64,000 nucleotides of DNA from Siderastrea radians (Eukaryota; Cnidaria; Anthozoa; Scleractinia; Rhizangiidae). The DNA is taken from contig CAXHKT010000102.1 in NCBI GenBank assembly GCA_964017195.1, positions 62,001 through 126,000 of the forward strand, given 5' to 3'. The translations under genes were made by a program, and so were the position numbers. This document shows positions 12,470 through 25,660 of this stretch, piece after piece (position 1 is the first letter of the stretch; the number at the start of each line of letters is the position of its first letter). Under the pieces are notes generated by a model. It was not told the DNA's origin. It saw only the letters and a program-made list of their open reading frames with translations, and did not search any database.

Positions 12470-15400
12470 TGGGAATGCCCCAAAATGGGGTTTTTTCCCT
12501 AAGGATCGCACATATCGCGCTTTCTTTGTACTTTTGCACAAAACGAATTTTTTTGGGATGGTCCCAAAGGGATTGAATGCATTTGGGAGCTTTGTGCATG
12601 CAGCGGAGAGCGCCAGTTAGCTTTTTGAGCTTTTTGGGGCCTGAGGGAAGGCCCCAAAATGTGGGTTTTTTCCACCTTATCGACAAAATCGCAGACTTTC
12701 TACACAATAAACTGTTTTTTCTGATAGCCCCGAGGGATTTGCATTATTATTGGGCCAGTGCGCAGCCTTGCGCAGACAGATTGCGCAGATAAGAACACCT
12801 TTTTGATCCTCTGGTAATGCCCCAAAATTGGGTTTTTTCCCTAAGGATCGCACATATCGCGCTTTCTTTGTACTTTTGCACAAAAGGAATTTTTTTCGGA
12901 TGGTCCCAAAGGGATTGAATGCATTTGGGAGCTTTGTGCATGCAGCGGAGAGCGCCAGTTAGCTTTTTGAGCTTTTTGGGGCCTGAGGGAGGCCCCAAAA
13001 TGGGGGTTTTTTCCACCTTATCGACAAAATCGCAGACTTTCTACACAATAAACTGTTTTTTCTGATAGCCCCGAGGGATTTGCATTATTATTGGGCCAGT
13101 GCGCAGCCTTGCGCAGACAGATTGCGCAGATAAGGACACCTTTTTGAGCCTCTGGGAATGCCCCAAAATGGGGTTTTTTCCCTAAGGATCGCACATATCG
13201 CGCTTTCTTTGTACTTTTGCACAAAAGGAATTTTTTTCGGATGGTCCCAAAGGGATTGAATGCATTTGGGAGCTTTGTGCATGCAGCAGAGAGAGCGCGA
13301 GTTAGCTTTTTGAGCTTTTTGGGGCCTGAGGGAAGGCCCCAAAATGGGGGTTTTTTCCACCTTATCGACAAAATCGCAGACTTTCTACACAATAAACTGT
13401 TTTATCTGATAGCCCCGAGGGATTTGCATTATTATTGGGCCAGTGCGCAGCCTTGCGCAGACAGATTGCGCAGATAAGAACACCTTTTTGAGCCTCTGGG
13501 AATGCCCCAAAATGGGGTTTTTTCCCTAAGGATCGCACATATCGCGCTTTCTTTGTACTTTTGCACAAAAGGATTTTTTTTCGGATGGTCCCAAAGGGAT
13601 TGAATGCATTTGGGAGCTTTGTGCATGCAGCGGAGAGCGTCAGTTAGCTTTTTGAGCTTTTTGGGGTCTGAGGGAAGGCCCCAAAATGGGGGTTTTTTCC
13701 ACCTTATCGACAAAATCGCAGACTTTCTACACAATAAACTGTTTTTTCTGATAGCCCCGAGGGATTTGCATTATTATTGGGCCAGTGCGCAGCCTTGCGC
13801 AGACAGATTGCGCAGATAAGAACACCTTTTTGAGCCTCTGGGAATGCCCCAAAATGGGGTTTTTTCCCTAAGGATCGCACATATCGCGCTTTCTTTGTAC
13901 TTTTGCACAAAAGGATTTTTTTTCGGATGGTCCCAAAGGGATTGAATGCATTTGGGAGCTTTGTGCATGCAGCGGAGAGCGTCAGTTAGCTTTTTGAGCT
14001 TTTTGGGGTCTGAGGGAAGGCCCCAAAATGGGGGTTTTTTCCACCTTATCGACAAAATCGCAGACTTTCTACACAATAAACTGTTTTTTCTGATAGCCCC
14101 GAGGGATTTGCATTATTATTGGGCCAGTGCGCAGCCTTGCGCAGACAGATTGCGCAGATAAGAACACCTTTTTGAGCCTCTGGGAATGCCCCAAAATGGG
14201 GTTTTTTCCCTAAGGATCGCACATATCGCGCTTTCTTTGTACTTTTGCACAAAAGGAATTTTTTTGGGATGGTCCCAAAGGGATTGAATGCATTTGGGAG
14301 CTTTTTGCATGCAGCGGAGAGCGCCAGTTAGCTTTTTGAGCTTTTTGGGGCCTGAGGGAAGGCCCCAAAATGGGGGTTTTTTCCACCTTATCGACAAAAT
14401 CGCAGACTTTCTACACAATAAACTGTTTTTTCTGATAGCCCCAAGGGATTTGCATTATTATTGGGCCAGTGCGCAGCCTTGCGCAGACAGATTGCGCAGA
14501 TAAGAACACCTTTTTGAGCCTCTGGGAATGCCCCAAAATGGGGTTTTTTCCCTAAGGATCGCACATATCGCGCTTTCTTTGTACTTTTGCACAAAAGGAA
14601 TTTTTTTCGGATGGTCCCAAAGGGATTGAATGCATTTGGGAGCTTTGTGCATGCAGCGGAGAGCGCCAGTTAGCTTTTTGAGCTTTTTGGGGCCTGAGGG
14701 AAGGCCCCAAAATGGGGCTTTTTTCCACCTTATCGACAAAATCGCAGACTTTCTACACAATAAACTGTTTTTTCTGATAGCCCCGAGGGATTTGCATTAT
14801 TATTGGGCCAGTGCGCAGCCTTGCGCAGACAGATTGCGCAGATAAGAACACCTTTTTGAGCCTCTGGGAATGCCCCAAAATGGGGTTTTTTCCCTAAGGA
14901 TCGCACATATCGCGCTTTCTTTGTACTTTTGCACAAAAGGAATTTTTTTCGGATGGTCCCAAAGAGATTGAATGCATTTGGGAGCTTTGTGCATGCAGCG
15001 GAGAGCGCCAGTTAGCTTTTTGAACCTTTTGGGGCCTGAGGGAAGGACCCAAAATGGGGTATCCTTCCACCTTATCGACAAAATCGCAGACTTTCTACAC
15101 AATAAACTGTTTTTTCTGATAGCCCCGAGGGATTTGCATTATTATTGGGCCAGTGCGCAGCCTTGCGCAGACAGATTGCACAGATAAGAACACCTTTTTG
15201 AGCCTCTGGGAATGCCCCAAAATGGGGTTTTTTCCCTAAGGATCGCACATATCGCGCTTTCTTTGTACTTTTGCACAAAAGGAATTTTGTTCGGATGGTC
15301 CCAAAGGGATTGAATGCATTTGAGAGCTTTGTGCATGCAGCGGAGAGCGCCAGTTAGCTTTTTGAGCTTTTTGGGGCCTGAGGGAAGGCCCCAAAATGGG

Positions 15401-17471
15401 GGTTTTTTCCACCTTATCGACAAAATCGCAGACTTTCTACACAATAAACTGTTTTTTCTGATAGCCCCGAGGGATTTGCATTATTATTGGGCCAGTGCGC
15501 AGCCTTGCGCAGACAGATTGCGCAGATAAGAACACCTTTTTGAGCCTCTGGGAATGACCCAAAATGGGGTTTTTTCCCTAAGGATCGCACATATCGCGCT
15601 TTCTTTGTACTTTTGCACAAAAGGAATTTTTTTGGGATGGTCCCAAAGGGATTGAATGCATTTGGGAGCTTTTTGCATGCAGCGGAGAGCGCCAGTTAGC
15701 TTTTTGAGCTTTTTGGGGCCTGAGGGAAGGCCCCAAAATGGGGGTTTTTTCCACCTTATCGACAAAATCGCAGACTTTCTACACAATAAACTGTTTTTTC
15801 TGATAGCCAGAAGGGATTTGCATTATTATTGGGCCAGTGCGCAGCCTTGCGCAGACAGATTGCGCAGATAAGAACACCTTTTTGAGCCTCTGGGAATGCC
15901 CCAAAATGGGGTTTTTTCCCTAAGGATCGCACATATCGCGCTTTCTTTGTACTTTTGCACAAAAAGAATTTTTTTCGGATGGTCCCAAAGGGATTGAATG
16001 CATTTGGGAGCATTGTGCATGCAGCGGAGAGCGCCAGTTAGCTTTTTGAGCTTTTTGGGGCCTGAGGGAAGGCCGCAAAATGGGGGTTTTTTCCACCTTA
16101 TCGACAAAATCGCAGACTTTCTATTCAATAAACTGTTTTTTCTGATAGCCCCGAGGGATTTGCATTATTATTGGGCCAGTGCGCAGCCTTGCGCAGACAG
16201 ATTGCGCAGATAAGAACACCTTTTTGAGCCTCTGGGAATGCCCCAAAATGGGGTTTTTTCCCTAAGGATCGCACATATCGCGCTTTCTTTGTACTTTTGC
16301 ACAAAAGGAATTTTTTTGGGATGGTCCCAAAGGGATTGAATGCATTTGGGAGCTTTGTGCATGCAGCGGAGAGCGCCAGTTAGCTTTTTGAGCTTTTTGG
16401 GGCCTGAGGGAAGGACCCAAAATGGGGTTTCTTTCCACCTTATCGACAAAATCGCAGACTTTCTACACAATAAACTGTTTTTTCTGATAGCCCCGAGGGA
16501 TTTGCATTATTATTGGGCCAGTGCGCAGCCTTGCGCAGACAGATTGCGCAGATAAGAACACCTTTTTGAGCCTCTGGGAATGCCCCAAAATGGGGTTTTT
16601 TCCCTAAGGATCGCACATATCGCGCTTTCTTTGTACTTTTGCACAAAAGGAATTTTTTTCGGATGGTCCCAAAGGAATTGAATGCATTTGGGAGCTTTGT
16701 GCATGCAGCGGAGAGCGCCAGTTAGCTTTTTGAGCTTTTTGGGGCCTGAGGGAAGGCCCCAAAATGGGGGTTTTTTCCACCTTATCGACAAAATCGCAGA
16801 CTTTCTATTCAATAAACTGTTTTTTCTGATAGCCCCGAGGGATTTGCATTATTATTGGGCCAGTGCGCAGCCTTGCGCAGACAGATTGCGCAGATAAGAA
16901 CACCTTTTTGAGCCTCTGGGAATGCCCCAAAATGGGGTTTTTTCCCTAAGGATCGCACATATCGCGCTTTCTTTGTACTTTTGCACAAAAGGAATTTTTT
17001 TCGGATGGTCCCAAAGGGATTGAATGCATTTGGGAGCTTTGTGCATGCAGCGGAGAGCGCCAGTTAGCTTTTTGAGCTTTTTGGGGCCTGAGGGAAGGAC
17101 CCAAAATGGGGTTTCTTTCCACCTTATCGACAAAATCGCAGACTTTCTACACAATAAACTGTTTTTTCTGATAGCCCCGAGGGATTTGCATTATTATTGG
17201 GCCAGTGCGCGGCCTAGCGCAGACAGATTGCGCAGATAAGAACAGCTTTTTGAGCCTCTGGGAATGCCCCAAAATGGGGTTTTTTCCCTAAGGATCGCAC
17301 ATATCGCGCTTTCTTTGTACTTTTGCACAAAAGGAATTTTTTTCGGATGGTCCCAAAGGGATTGAATGCATTTGGGAGCTTTGTGCATGCAGCGGAGAGC
17401 GCCAGTTAGCTTTTTGAGCTTTTTGGGGCCTGAGGGAAGGCCCCAAAATGGGGTTTTTTTCCACCTTATCG
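12000..17471 (+). repeat. 16-mer HOR, copy 1 (5472 bp)
   Basis: More than fifteen private variants recur in copy 2 in the same order: GCGCAGGTAAG (12101), CAAAACGAATT (12541), AAAATGTGGG (12657), GGGAGGCCCC (12987), AAGGACACC (13133), CAGAGAGAGCGCGAG (13287), TTTTATCTG (13400), GGTCTGAGG (13667), GGGGCTTTTTTCC (14716), AAAGAGATTG (14962), GGTATCCTTCC (15058), ATTTGAGAGC (15318), AGCCAGAAGGG (15806), GGCCGCAAAATG (16072), CTATTCAATA (16121), AACAGCTTTT (17243). Within this copy, units 13335 and 13677 are near-identical neighbours, whereas copy 2 has only one. Confidence 0.88.
15998..17366 (+). repeat. Alternating 684-bp dimer inside the 16-mer
   Basis: Units with CTATTCAATA (16121, 16805) alternate with units reading GGACCCAAAATGGGG followed by TTTCTTTCC (16414, 17098), so a two-unit HOR is nested in the 16-mer. 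The same alternation is seen in copy 2 (21250, 21543, 21935, 22227) and in a further pair at 23596-23995. Confidence 0.7.
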
Positions 17472-20400
17472 ACAAAATCGCAGACTTTCTACACAATAAA
17501 CTGTTTTTTCTGATAGCCCCGAGGGATTTGCATTATTATTGGGCCAGTGCGCAGCCTTGCGCAGACAGATTGCGCAGGTAAGAACACCTTTTTGAGCCTC
17601 TGGGAATGCCCCAAAATGGGGTTTTTTCCCTAAGGATCGCACATATCGCGCTTTCTTTGTACTTTTGCACAAAAGGAATTTTTTCGGATGGTCCCAAAGG
17701 GATTGAATGCATTTGGGAGCTTTGTGCATGCAGCGGAGAGCGCCAGTTAGCTTTTTGAGCTTTTTGGGGCCTGAGGGAAGGCCCCAAAATGGGGTTTTTT
17801 TCCACCTTATCGGCAAAATCACAGACATTCTACACAATAAACTGTTTTTTCTGATAGCCCCGAGGGATTTGCATTATTATTGGGCCAGTGCGCAGCCTTG
17901 CGCAGACAGATTGCGCAGATAAGAACACCTTTTTGAGCCTCTGGGAATGCCCCAAAATGGGGTTTTTTCCCTAAGGATCGCACATATCGCGCTTTCTCTG
18001 TACTTTTGCACAAAACGAATTTTTTTGGGATGGTCCCAAAGGGATTGAATGCATTTGGGAGCTTTGTGCATGCAGCGGAGAGCGCCAGTTAGCTTTTTGA
18101 GCTTTTTGGGGCCTGAGGGAAGGCCCCAAAATGTGGGTTTTTTCCACCTTATCGACAAAATCGCAGACTTTCTACACAATAAACTGTTTTTTCTGATAGC
18201 CCCGAGGGATTTGCATTATTATTGGGCCAGTGCGCAGCCTTGCGCAGACAGATTGCGCAGATAAGAACACCTTTTTGAGCCTCTGGTAATGCCCCAAAAT
18301 TGGGTTTTTTCCCTAAGGATCGCACATATCGCGCTTTCTTTGTACTTTTGCACAAAAGGAATTTTTTCGGATGGTCCCAAAGGGATTGAATGCATTTGGG
18401 AGCTTTGTGCATGCAGCGGAGAGCGCCAGTTAGCTTTTTGAGCTTTTTGGGGCCTGAGGGAGGCCCCAAAATGGGGGTTTTTTCCACCTTATCGACAAAA
18501 TCGCAGACTTTCTACACAATAAACTGTTTTTTCTGATAGCCCCGAGGGATTTGCATTATTATTGGGCCAGTGCGCAGCCTTGCGCAGACAGATTGCGCAG
18601 ATAAGGACACCTTTTTGAGCCTCTGGGAATGCCCCAAAATGGGGTTTTTTCCCTAAGGATCGCACATATCGCGCTTTCTTTGTACTTTTGCACAAAAGGA
18701 ATTTTTTTCGGATGGTCCCAAAGGGATTGAATGCATTTGGGAGCTTTGTGCATGCAGCAGAGAGAGCGCGAGTTAGCTTTTTGAGCTTTTTGGGGCCTGA
18801 GGGAAGGCCCCAAAATGGGGGTTTTTTCCACCTTATCGACAAAATCGCAGACTTTCTACACAATAAACTGTTTTATCTGATAGCCCCGAGGGATTTGCAT
18901 TATTATTGGGCCAGTGCGCAGCCTTGCGCAGACAGATTGCGCAGATAAGAACACCTTTTTGAGCCTCTGGGAATGCCCCAAAATGGGGTTTTTTCCCTAA
19001 GGATCGCACATATCGCGCTTTCTTTGTACTTTTGCACAAAAGGAATTTTTTTCGGATGGTCCCAAAGGGATTGAATGCATTTGGGAGCTTTGTGCATGCA
19101 GCGGAGAGCGTCAGTTAGCTTTTTGAGCTTTTTGGGGTCTGAGGGAAGGCCCCAAAATGGGGGTTTTTTCCACCTTATCGACAAAATCGCAGACTTTCTA
19201 CACAATAAACTGTTTTTTCTGATAGCCCCGAGGGATTTGCATTATTATTGGGCCAGTGCGCAGCCTTGCGCAGACAGATTGCGCAGATAAGAACACCTTT
19301 TTGAGCCTCTGGGAATGCCCCAAAATGGGGTTTTTTCCCTAAGGATCGCACATATCGCGCTTTCTTTGTACTTTTGCACAAAAGGAATTTTTTTGGGATG
19401 GTCCCAAAGGGATTGAATGCATTTGGGAGCTTTTTGCATGCAGCGGAGAGCGCCAGTTAGCTTTTTGAGCTTTTTGGGGCCTGAGGGAAGGCCCCAAAAT
19501 GGGGGTTTTTTCCACCTTATCGACAAAATCGCAGACTTTCTACACAATAAACTGTTTTTTCTGATAGCCCCAAGGGATTTGCATTATTATTGGGCCAGTG
19601 CGCAGCCTTGCGCAGACAGATTGCGCAGATAAGAACACCTTTTTGAGCCTCTGGGAATGCCCCAAAATGGGGTTTTTTCCCTAAGGATCGCACATATCGC
19701 GCTTTCTTTGTACTTTTGCACAAAAGGAATTTTTTTCGGATGGTCCCAAAGGGATTGAATGCATTTGGGAGCTTTGTGCATGCAGCGGAGAGCGCCAGTT
19801 AGCTTTTTGAGCTTTTTGGGGCCTGAGGGAAGGCCCCAAAATGGGGCTTTTTTCCACCTTATCGACAAAATCGCAGACTTTCTACACAATAAACTGTTTT
19901 TTCTGATAGCCCCGAGGGATTTGCATTATTATTGGGCCAGTGCGCAGCCTTGCGCAGACAGATTGCGCAGATAAGAACACCTTTTTGAGCCTCTGGGAAT
20001 GCCCCAAAATGGGGTTTTTTCCCTAAGGATCGCACATATCGCGCTTTCTTTGTACTTTTGCACAAAAGGAATTTTTTTCGGATGGTCCCAAAGAGATTGA
20101 ATGCATTTGGGAGCTTTGTGCATGCAGCGGAGAGCGCCAGTTAGCTTTTTGAACCTTTTGGGGCCTGAGGGAAGGACCCAAAATGGGGTATCCTTCCACC
20201 TTATCGACAAAATCGCAGACTTTCTACACAATAAACTGTTTTTTCTGATAGCCCCGAGGGATTTGCATTATTATTGGGCCAGTGCGCAGCCTTGCGCAGA
20301 CAGATTGCGCAGATAAGAACACCTTTTTGAGCCTCTGGGAATGCCCGAAAATGGGGTTTTTTCCCTAAGGATCGCACATATCGCGCTTTCTTTGTACTTT

Positions 20401-22440
20401 TGCACAAAAGGAATTTTGTTCGGATGGTCCCAAAGGGATTGAATGCATTTGAGAGCTTTGTGCATGCAGCGGAGAGCGCCAGTTAGCTTTTTGAGCTTTT
20501 TGGGGCCTGAGGGTAGGCCCCAAAATGGGGGTTTTTTCCACCTTATCGACAAAATCGCAGACTTTCTACACAATAAACTGTTTTTTCTGATAGCCCCGAG
20601 GGATTTGCATTATTATTGGGCCAGTGCGCAGCCTTGCGCAGACAGATTGCGCAGATAAGAACACCTTTTTGAGCCTCTGGGAATGACCCAAAATGGGGTT
20701 TTTTCCCTAAGGATCGCACATATCGCGCTTTCTTTGTACTTTTGCACAAAAGGAATTTTTTTCGGATGGTCCCAAAGGGATTGAATGCATTTGGGAGCTT
20801 TTTGCATGCAGCGGAGAGCGCCAGTTAGCTTTTTGAGCTTTTTGGGGCCTGAGGGAAGGCCCCAAAATGGGGGTATTTTCCACCTTATCGACAAAATCGC
20901 AGACTTTCTACACAATAAACTGTTTTTTCTGATAGCCAGAAGGGATTTGCATTATTATTGGGCCAGTGCGCAGCCTTGCGCAGACAGATTGCGCAGATAA
21001 GAACACCTTTTTGAGCCTCTGGGAATGCCCCAAAATGGGGTTTTTTCCCTAAGGATCGCACATATCGCGCTTTCTTTGTACTTTTGCACAAAAAGAGTTT
21101 TTTTCGGATGGTCCCAAAGGGATTGAATGCATTTGGGAGCATTGTGCATGCAGCGGAGAGCGCCAGTTAGCTTTTTGAGCTTTTTGGGGCCTGAGGGAAG
21201 GCCGCAAAATGGGGGTTTTTTCCACCTTATCGACAAAATCGCAGACTTTCTATTCAATAAACTGTTTTTTCTGATAGCCCCGAGGGATTTGCATTATTAT
21301 TGGGCCAGTGCGCAGCCTTGCGCAGACAGATTGCGCAGATAAGAACACCTTTTTGAGCCTCTGGGAATGCCCCAAAATGGGGTTTTTTCCCTAAGGATCG
21401 CACATATCGCGCTTTCTTTGTACTTTTGCACAAAAGGAATTTTTTTCGGATGGTCCCAAAGGGATTGAATGCATTTGGGAGCTTTGTGCATGCAGCGGAG
21501 AGCGCCAGTTAGCTTTTTGAGCTTTTTGGGGCCTGAGGGAAGGACCCAAAATGGGGTTTCTTTCCACCTTATCGACAAAATCGCAGACTTTCTACACAAT
21601 AAACTGTTTTTTCTGATAGCCCCGAGGGATTTGCATTATTATTGGGCCAGTGCGCAGCCTTGCGCAGACAGATTGCGCAGATAAGAACACCTTTTTGAGC
21701 CTCTGGGAATGCCCCAAAATGGGGTTTTTTCCCTAAGGATCGCACATATCGCGCTTTCTTTGTACTTTTGCACAAAAGGAATTTTTTTCGGATGGTCCCA
21801 AAGGGATTGAATGCATTTGGGAGCTTTGTGCATGCAGCGGAGAGCGCCAGTTAGCTTTTTGAGCTTTTTGGGGCCTGAGGGAAGGCCCCAAAATGGGGGT
21901 TTTTTCCACCTTATCGACAAAATCGCAGACTTTCTATTCAATAAACTGTTTTTTTCTGATAGCCCCGAGGGATTTGCATTATTATTGGGCCAGTGCGCAG
22001 CCTTGCGCAGACAGATTGCGCAGATAAGAACACCTTTTTGAGCCTCTGGGAATGCCCCAAAATGGGGTTTTTTCCCTAAGGATCGCACATATCGCGCTTT
22101 CTTTGTACTTTTGCACAAAAGGAATTTTTTTGGGATGGTCCCAAAGGGATTGAATGCATTTGGGAGCTTTGTGCATGCAGCGGAGAGCGCCAGTTAGCTT
22201 TTTGAGCTTTTTGGGGCCTGAGGGAAGGACCCAAAATGGGGTTTCTTTCCACCTTATCGACAAAATCGCAGACTTTCTACACAATAAACTGTTTTTTCTG
22301 ATAGCCCCGAGGGATTTGCATTATTATTGGGCCAGTGCGCAGCCTTGCGCAGACAGATTGCGCAGATAAGAACAGCTTTTTGAGCCTCTGGGAATGCCTC
22401 AAAATGGGGTTTTTTCCCTAAGGATCGCACATATCGCGCT
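17472..22440 (+). repeat. 16-mer HOR, copy 2 (one unit short)
   Basis: Tandem partner of 12000-17471. The offset is 5472 at the left, 5471 after a 1-nt indel, 5129 after the missing unit (near 19.3 kb) and 5130 after an extra T at 21949-21955. The last shared private variant is AACAGCTTTT (22373), so the copy ends between about 22380 and 22590. Copy 2 has CGAAAATGG with TTTTGTTCGG (20345-20420) where copy 1 has only TTTTGTTCGG (15284). Confidence 0.88.
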
Positions 22441-22568
22441 TTCTTTGTACTTTTGCACAAAAGGAATTTTTTTCGGATGGTCCCAAAGGGATTGAATGCA
22501 TTTGGGAGCTTTGTGCATGCAGCGGAGAGCGCCAGTTAGCTTTTTGAGCTTTTTGGGGCCTGAGGGAA

Positions 22569-25500
22569 GGCCCCAAAATGGGGTTTTTTTCTACCTTATC
22601 GACAAAATCGCAGACTTTCTACACAATAAACTGTTTTTTCTGATAGCCCCGAGGGATCTGCATTATTATTGGGCCAGTGCGCAGCCTTGCGCAGACAGAT
22701 TGCGCAGATAAGAACACCTATTTGAGCCTCTGGGAATGCCCCAAAATGGGGTTTTTTCCCTAAGGATCGCACATATCGCGCTTTCTTTGTACTTTTGCAC
22801 AAAAGGAATTTTTTTCGGATGGTCCCAAAGGGATTGAATGCATTTGGGAGCTTTGTGCATGCAGCGGAGAGCGCCAGTTAGCTTTTTGAGCTTTTTGGGG
22901 CCTGAGGGAAGGCCCCAAAATGGGGGTTTTTTCCACCTTATCGACAAATTCGCAGACTTTCTACACAATAAACCGTTTTTTCTGATAGCCCCGAGGGATT
23001 TGCATTATTATTGGGCCAGTGCGCAGCCTTGCGCAGACAGATTGCGCAGATAAGAACACCTTTTTGAGCCTCTGGGAATGCCCCAAAATGGGCTTTTTTC
23101 CCTAAGGATCGAACATATCGCGCTTTCTTTGTACTTTTGCACAAAAGGAATTTTTTTCGGATGGTCCCAAAGGGATTGAATGCATTTGGGAGCTTTGTGC
23201 ATGCAGCGGAGAGCGCCAGTTAGCTTTTTGAGCTTTTTGGGGCCTGAGGGAAGGCCCCAAAATGGGGGTTTTTTCCACCTTATCGACAAAATCGCAGACT
23301 TTCTACACAATAAACTGTTTTTTCTGATAGCCCCGAGGTATTTGCATTGTTATTGGGCCAGTGCGCAGCCTTGCGCAGACAGATTGCGCAGATAAGAACA
23401 CCTTTTTGAGCCTCTGGGAATGCCCCAAAATGGGGTTTTTTCCCTAAGGATCGCACATATCGCGCTTTCTTTGTACTTTTGCACAAAAGGAATTTTTTTC
23501 GGATGGTCCCAAAGGGATTGAATGCATTTGGGAGCTTTGTGCATGCAGTGGAGAGCGCCAGTTAGCTTTTTGAGCTTTTTGGGGCCTGAGGGAAGGACCC
23601 AAAATGGGGTTTCTTTCCACCTTATCGACAAAATCGCAGACTTTCTACACAATAAACTGTTTTTTCTGATAGCCCCGAGGGATTTGCATTATTATTGGGC
23701 CAGTGCGCAGCCTTGCGCAGACAGATTGCGCAGATAAGAACACCTTTTTGAGCCTCTGGGAATGCCCCAAAATGGGGTTTTTTCCCTAAGGATCGCACAT
23801 ATCGCGCTTTCTTTGTACTTTTGCACAAAAGGAATTTTTTTCGGATGGTCCCAAAGGGATTGAATGCATTTGGGAGCTTTGTGCATGCAGCGGAGAGCGC
23901 CAGTTAGCTTTTTGAGCTTTTTGGGGCCTGAGGGAAGGCCCCAAAATGGGGGTTTTTTCCACCTTATCGACAAAATCGCAGACTTTCTATTCAATAAACT
24001 GTTTTTTCTGATAGCCCCGAGGGATTTGCATTATTATTGGGCCAGTGCGCAGCCTTGCGCAGACAGATTGCGCAGATAAGAACACCTTTTTGAGCCTCTG
24101 GGAATGCCCCAAAATGGGGTTTTTTCCCTAAGGATCGCACATATCGCGCTTTCTTTGTACTTTTGCACAAAAGGAATTTTTTTCGGATGGTCCCAAAGGG
24201 ATTGAATGCATTTGGGAGCTTTGTGCATGCAGCGGAGAGCGCCAGTTAGCTTTTTGAGCTTTTTGGGGCCTGAGGGAAGGCCCCAAAATGGGGGTTTTTT
24301 CCACCTTATCGACAAAATCGCAGACTTTCTACACAATAAACTGTTTTTTCTGATAGCCCCGAGGGATTTGCATTATTATTGGGCCAGTGCGCAGCCTTGC
24401 GCAGACAGATTGCGCAGATAAGAACACCTTTTTGAGCCTCTGGGAATGCCCCAAAATGGGGTTTTTTCCCTAAGGATCGCACATATCGCGCTTTCTTTGT
24501 ACTTTTGCACAAAAGGAATTTTTTTCGGATGGTCCCAAAGGGATTGAATGCATTTGGGAGCTTTGTGCATGCAGCGGAGAGCGCCAGTTAGCTTTTTGAG
24601 CTTTTAGGGGCCTGAGGGAAGGCCCCAAAATGGGGGTTTTTTCCACCTTATCGACAAAATCGCAGACTTTCTACACAATAAACTGTTTTTTCTGATAGCC
24701 CCGAGGGATCTGCATTATTATTGGGCCAGTGCGCAGCCTTGCGCAGACAGATTGCGCAGATAAGAACACCTATTTGAGCCTCTGGGAATGCCCCAAAATG
24801 GGGTTTTTTCCCTAAGGATCGCACATATCGCGCTTTCTTTGTACTTTTGCACAAAAGGAATTTTTTTGGGATGGTCCCAAAGGGATTGAATGCATTTGGG
24901 AGCTTTGTGCATGCAGCGGAGAGCGCCAGTTAGCTTTTTGAGCTTTTTGGGGCCTGAGGGAAGGCCCCAAAATGGGGGTTTTTTCCACCTTATCGACAAA
25001 TTCGCAGACTTTCTACACAATAAACTGTTTTTTCTGATAGCCCCGAGGGATTTGCATTATTATTGGGCCAGTGCGCAGCCTTGCGCAGACAGATTGCGCA
25101 GATAAGAACACCTTTTTGAGCCTCTGGGAATGCCCCAAAATGGGGTTTTTTCCCTAAGGATCGCACATATCGCGCTTTCTTTGTACTTTTGGACAAAAGG
25201 AATTTTTTTCGGATGGTCCCAAAGGGATTGAATGCATTTGGGAGCTTTGTGCATGCAGCGGAGAGCGCCAGTTAGCCTTTTGAGCTTTTTGGGGCCTGAG
25301 GGAAGGCCCCAAAATGGGGGTTTTTTCCACCTTATCGACAAAATCGCAGACTTTCTACACAATAAACTGTTTTTTCTGATAGCCCCGAGGGATCTGCATT
25401 ATTATTGGGCCAGTGCGCAGCCTTGCGCAGACAGATTGCGCAGATAAGAACACCTATTTGAGCCTCTGGGAATGCCCCAAAATGGGGTTTTTTCCCTAAG

Positions 25501-25647
25501 GATCGCACATATCGCGCTTTCTTTGTACTTTTGCACAAAAGGAATTTTTTTCGGATGGTCCCAAAGGGATTGAATGCATTTGGGAGCTTTGTGCATGCAG
25601 CGGAGAGCGCCAGTTAGCTTTTTGAGCTTTTTGGGGCCTGAGGGAAG
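22569..25647 (+). repeat. Block III tail with a 2052-bp (6-unit) displaced copy
   Basis: GGGATCTGCATT (22655) with CACCTATTTG (about 22715) and ACAAATTCGC (22945) recur 2052 bp later (24707, about 24769, 24997). The first two recur again 684 bp further (25391, about 25453). The ATTCAATA / GGACCC pair from the 16-mer also reappears here (23596-23995), and CTTTTAGGGG of the block II 5-mer appears at 24601. Confidence 0.65.
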
Positions 25648-25650
25648 GCC

Positions 25651-25660
25651 AAAAAAAAAA
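25651..25660 (+). other. A10 run replacing CCAAAATG at a unit start
   Basis: The invariant unit start GGCC-CCAAAATG-GGGG here reads GGCC-A10-GGGG, 2 nt longer than normal. No other unit in the window shows this. It sits where block III variants give way to block IV variants (AATAAGCTG at 25706, GTGCTCAGCCCTGCG about 25759). It may be a real rearrangement scar or a base-calling or polishing error. Confidence 0.8.
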
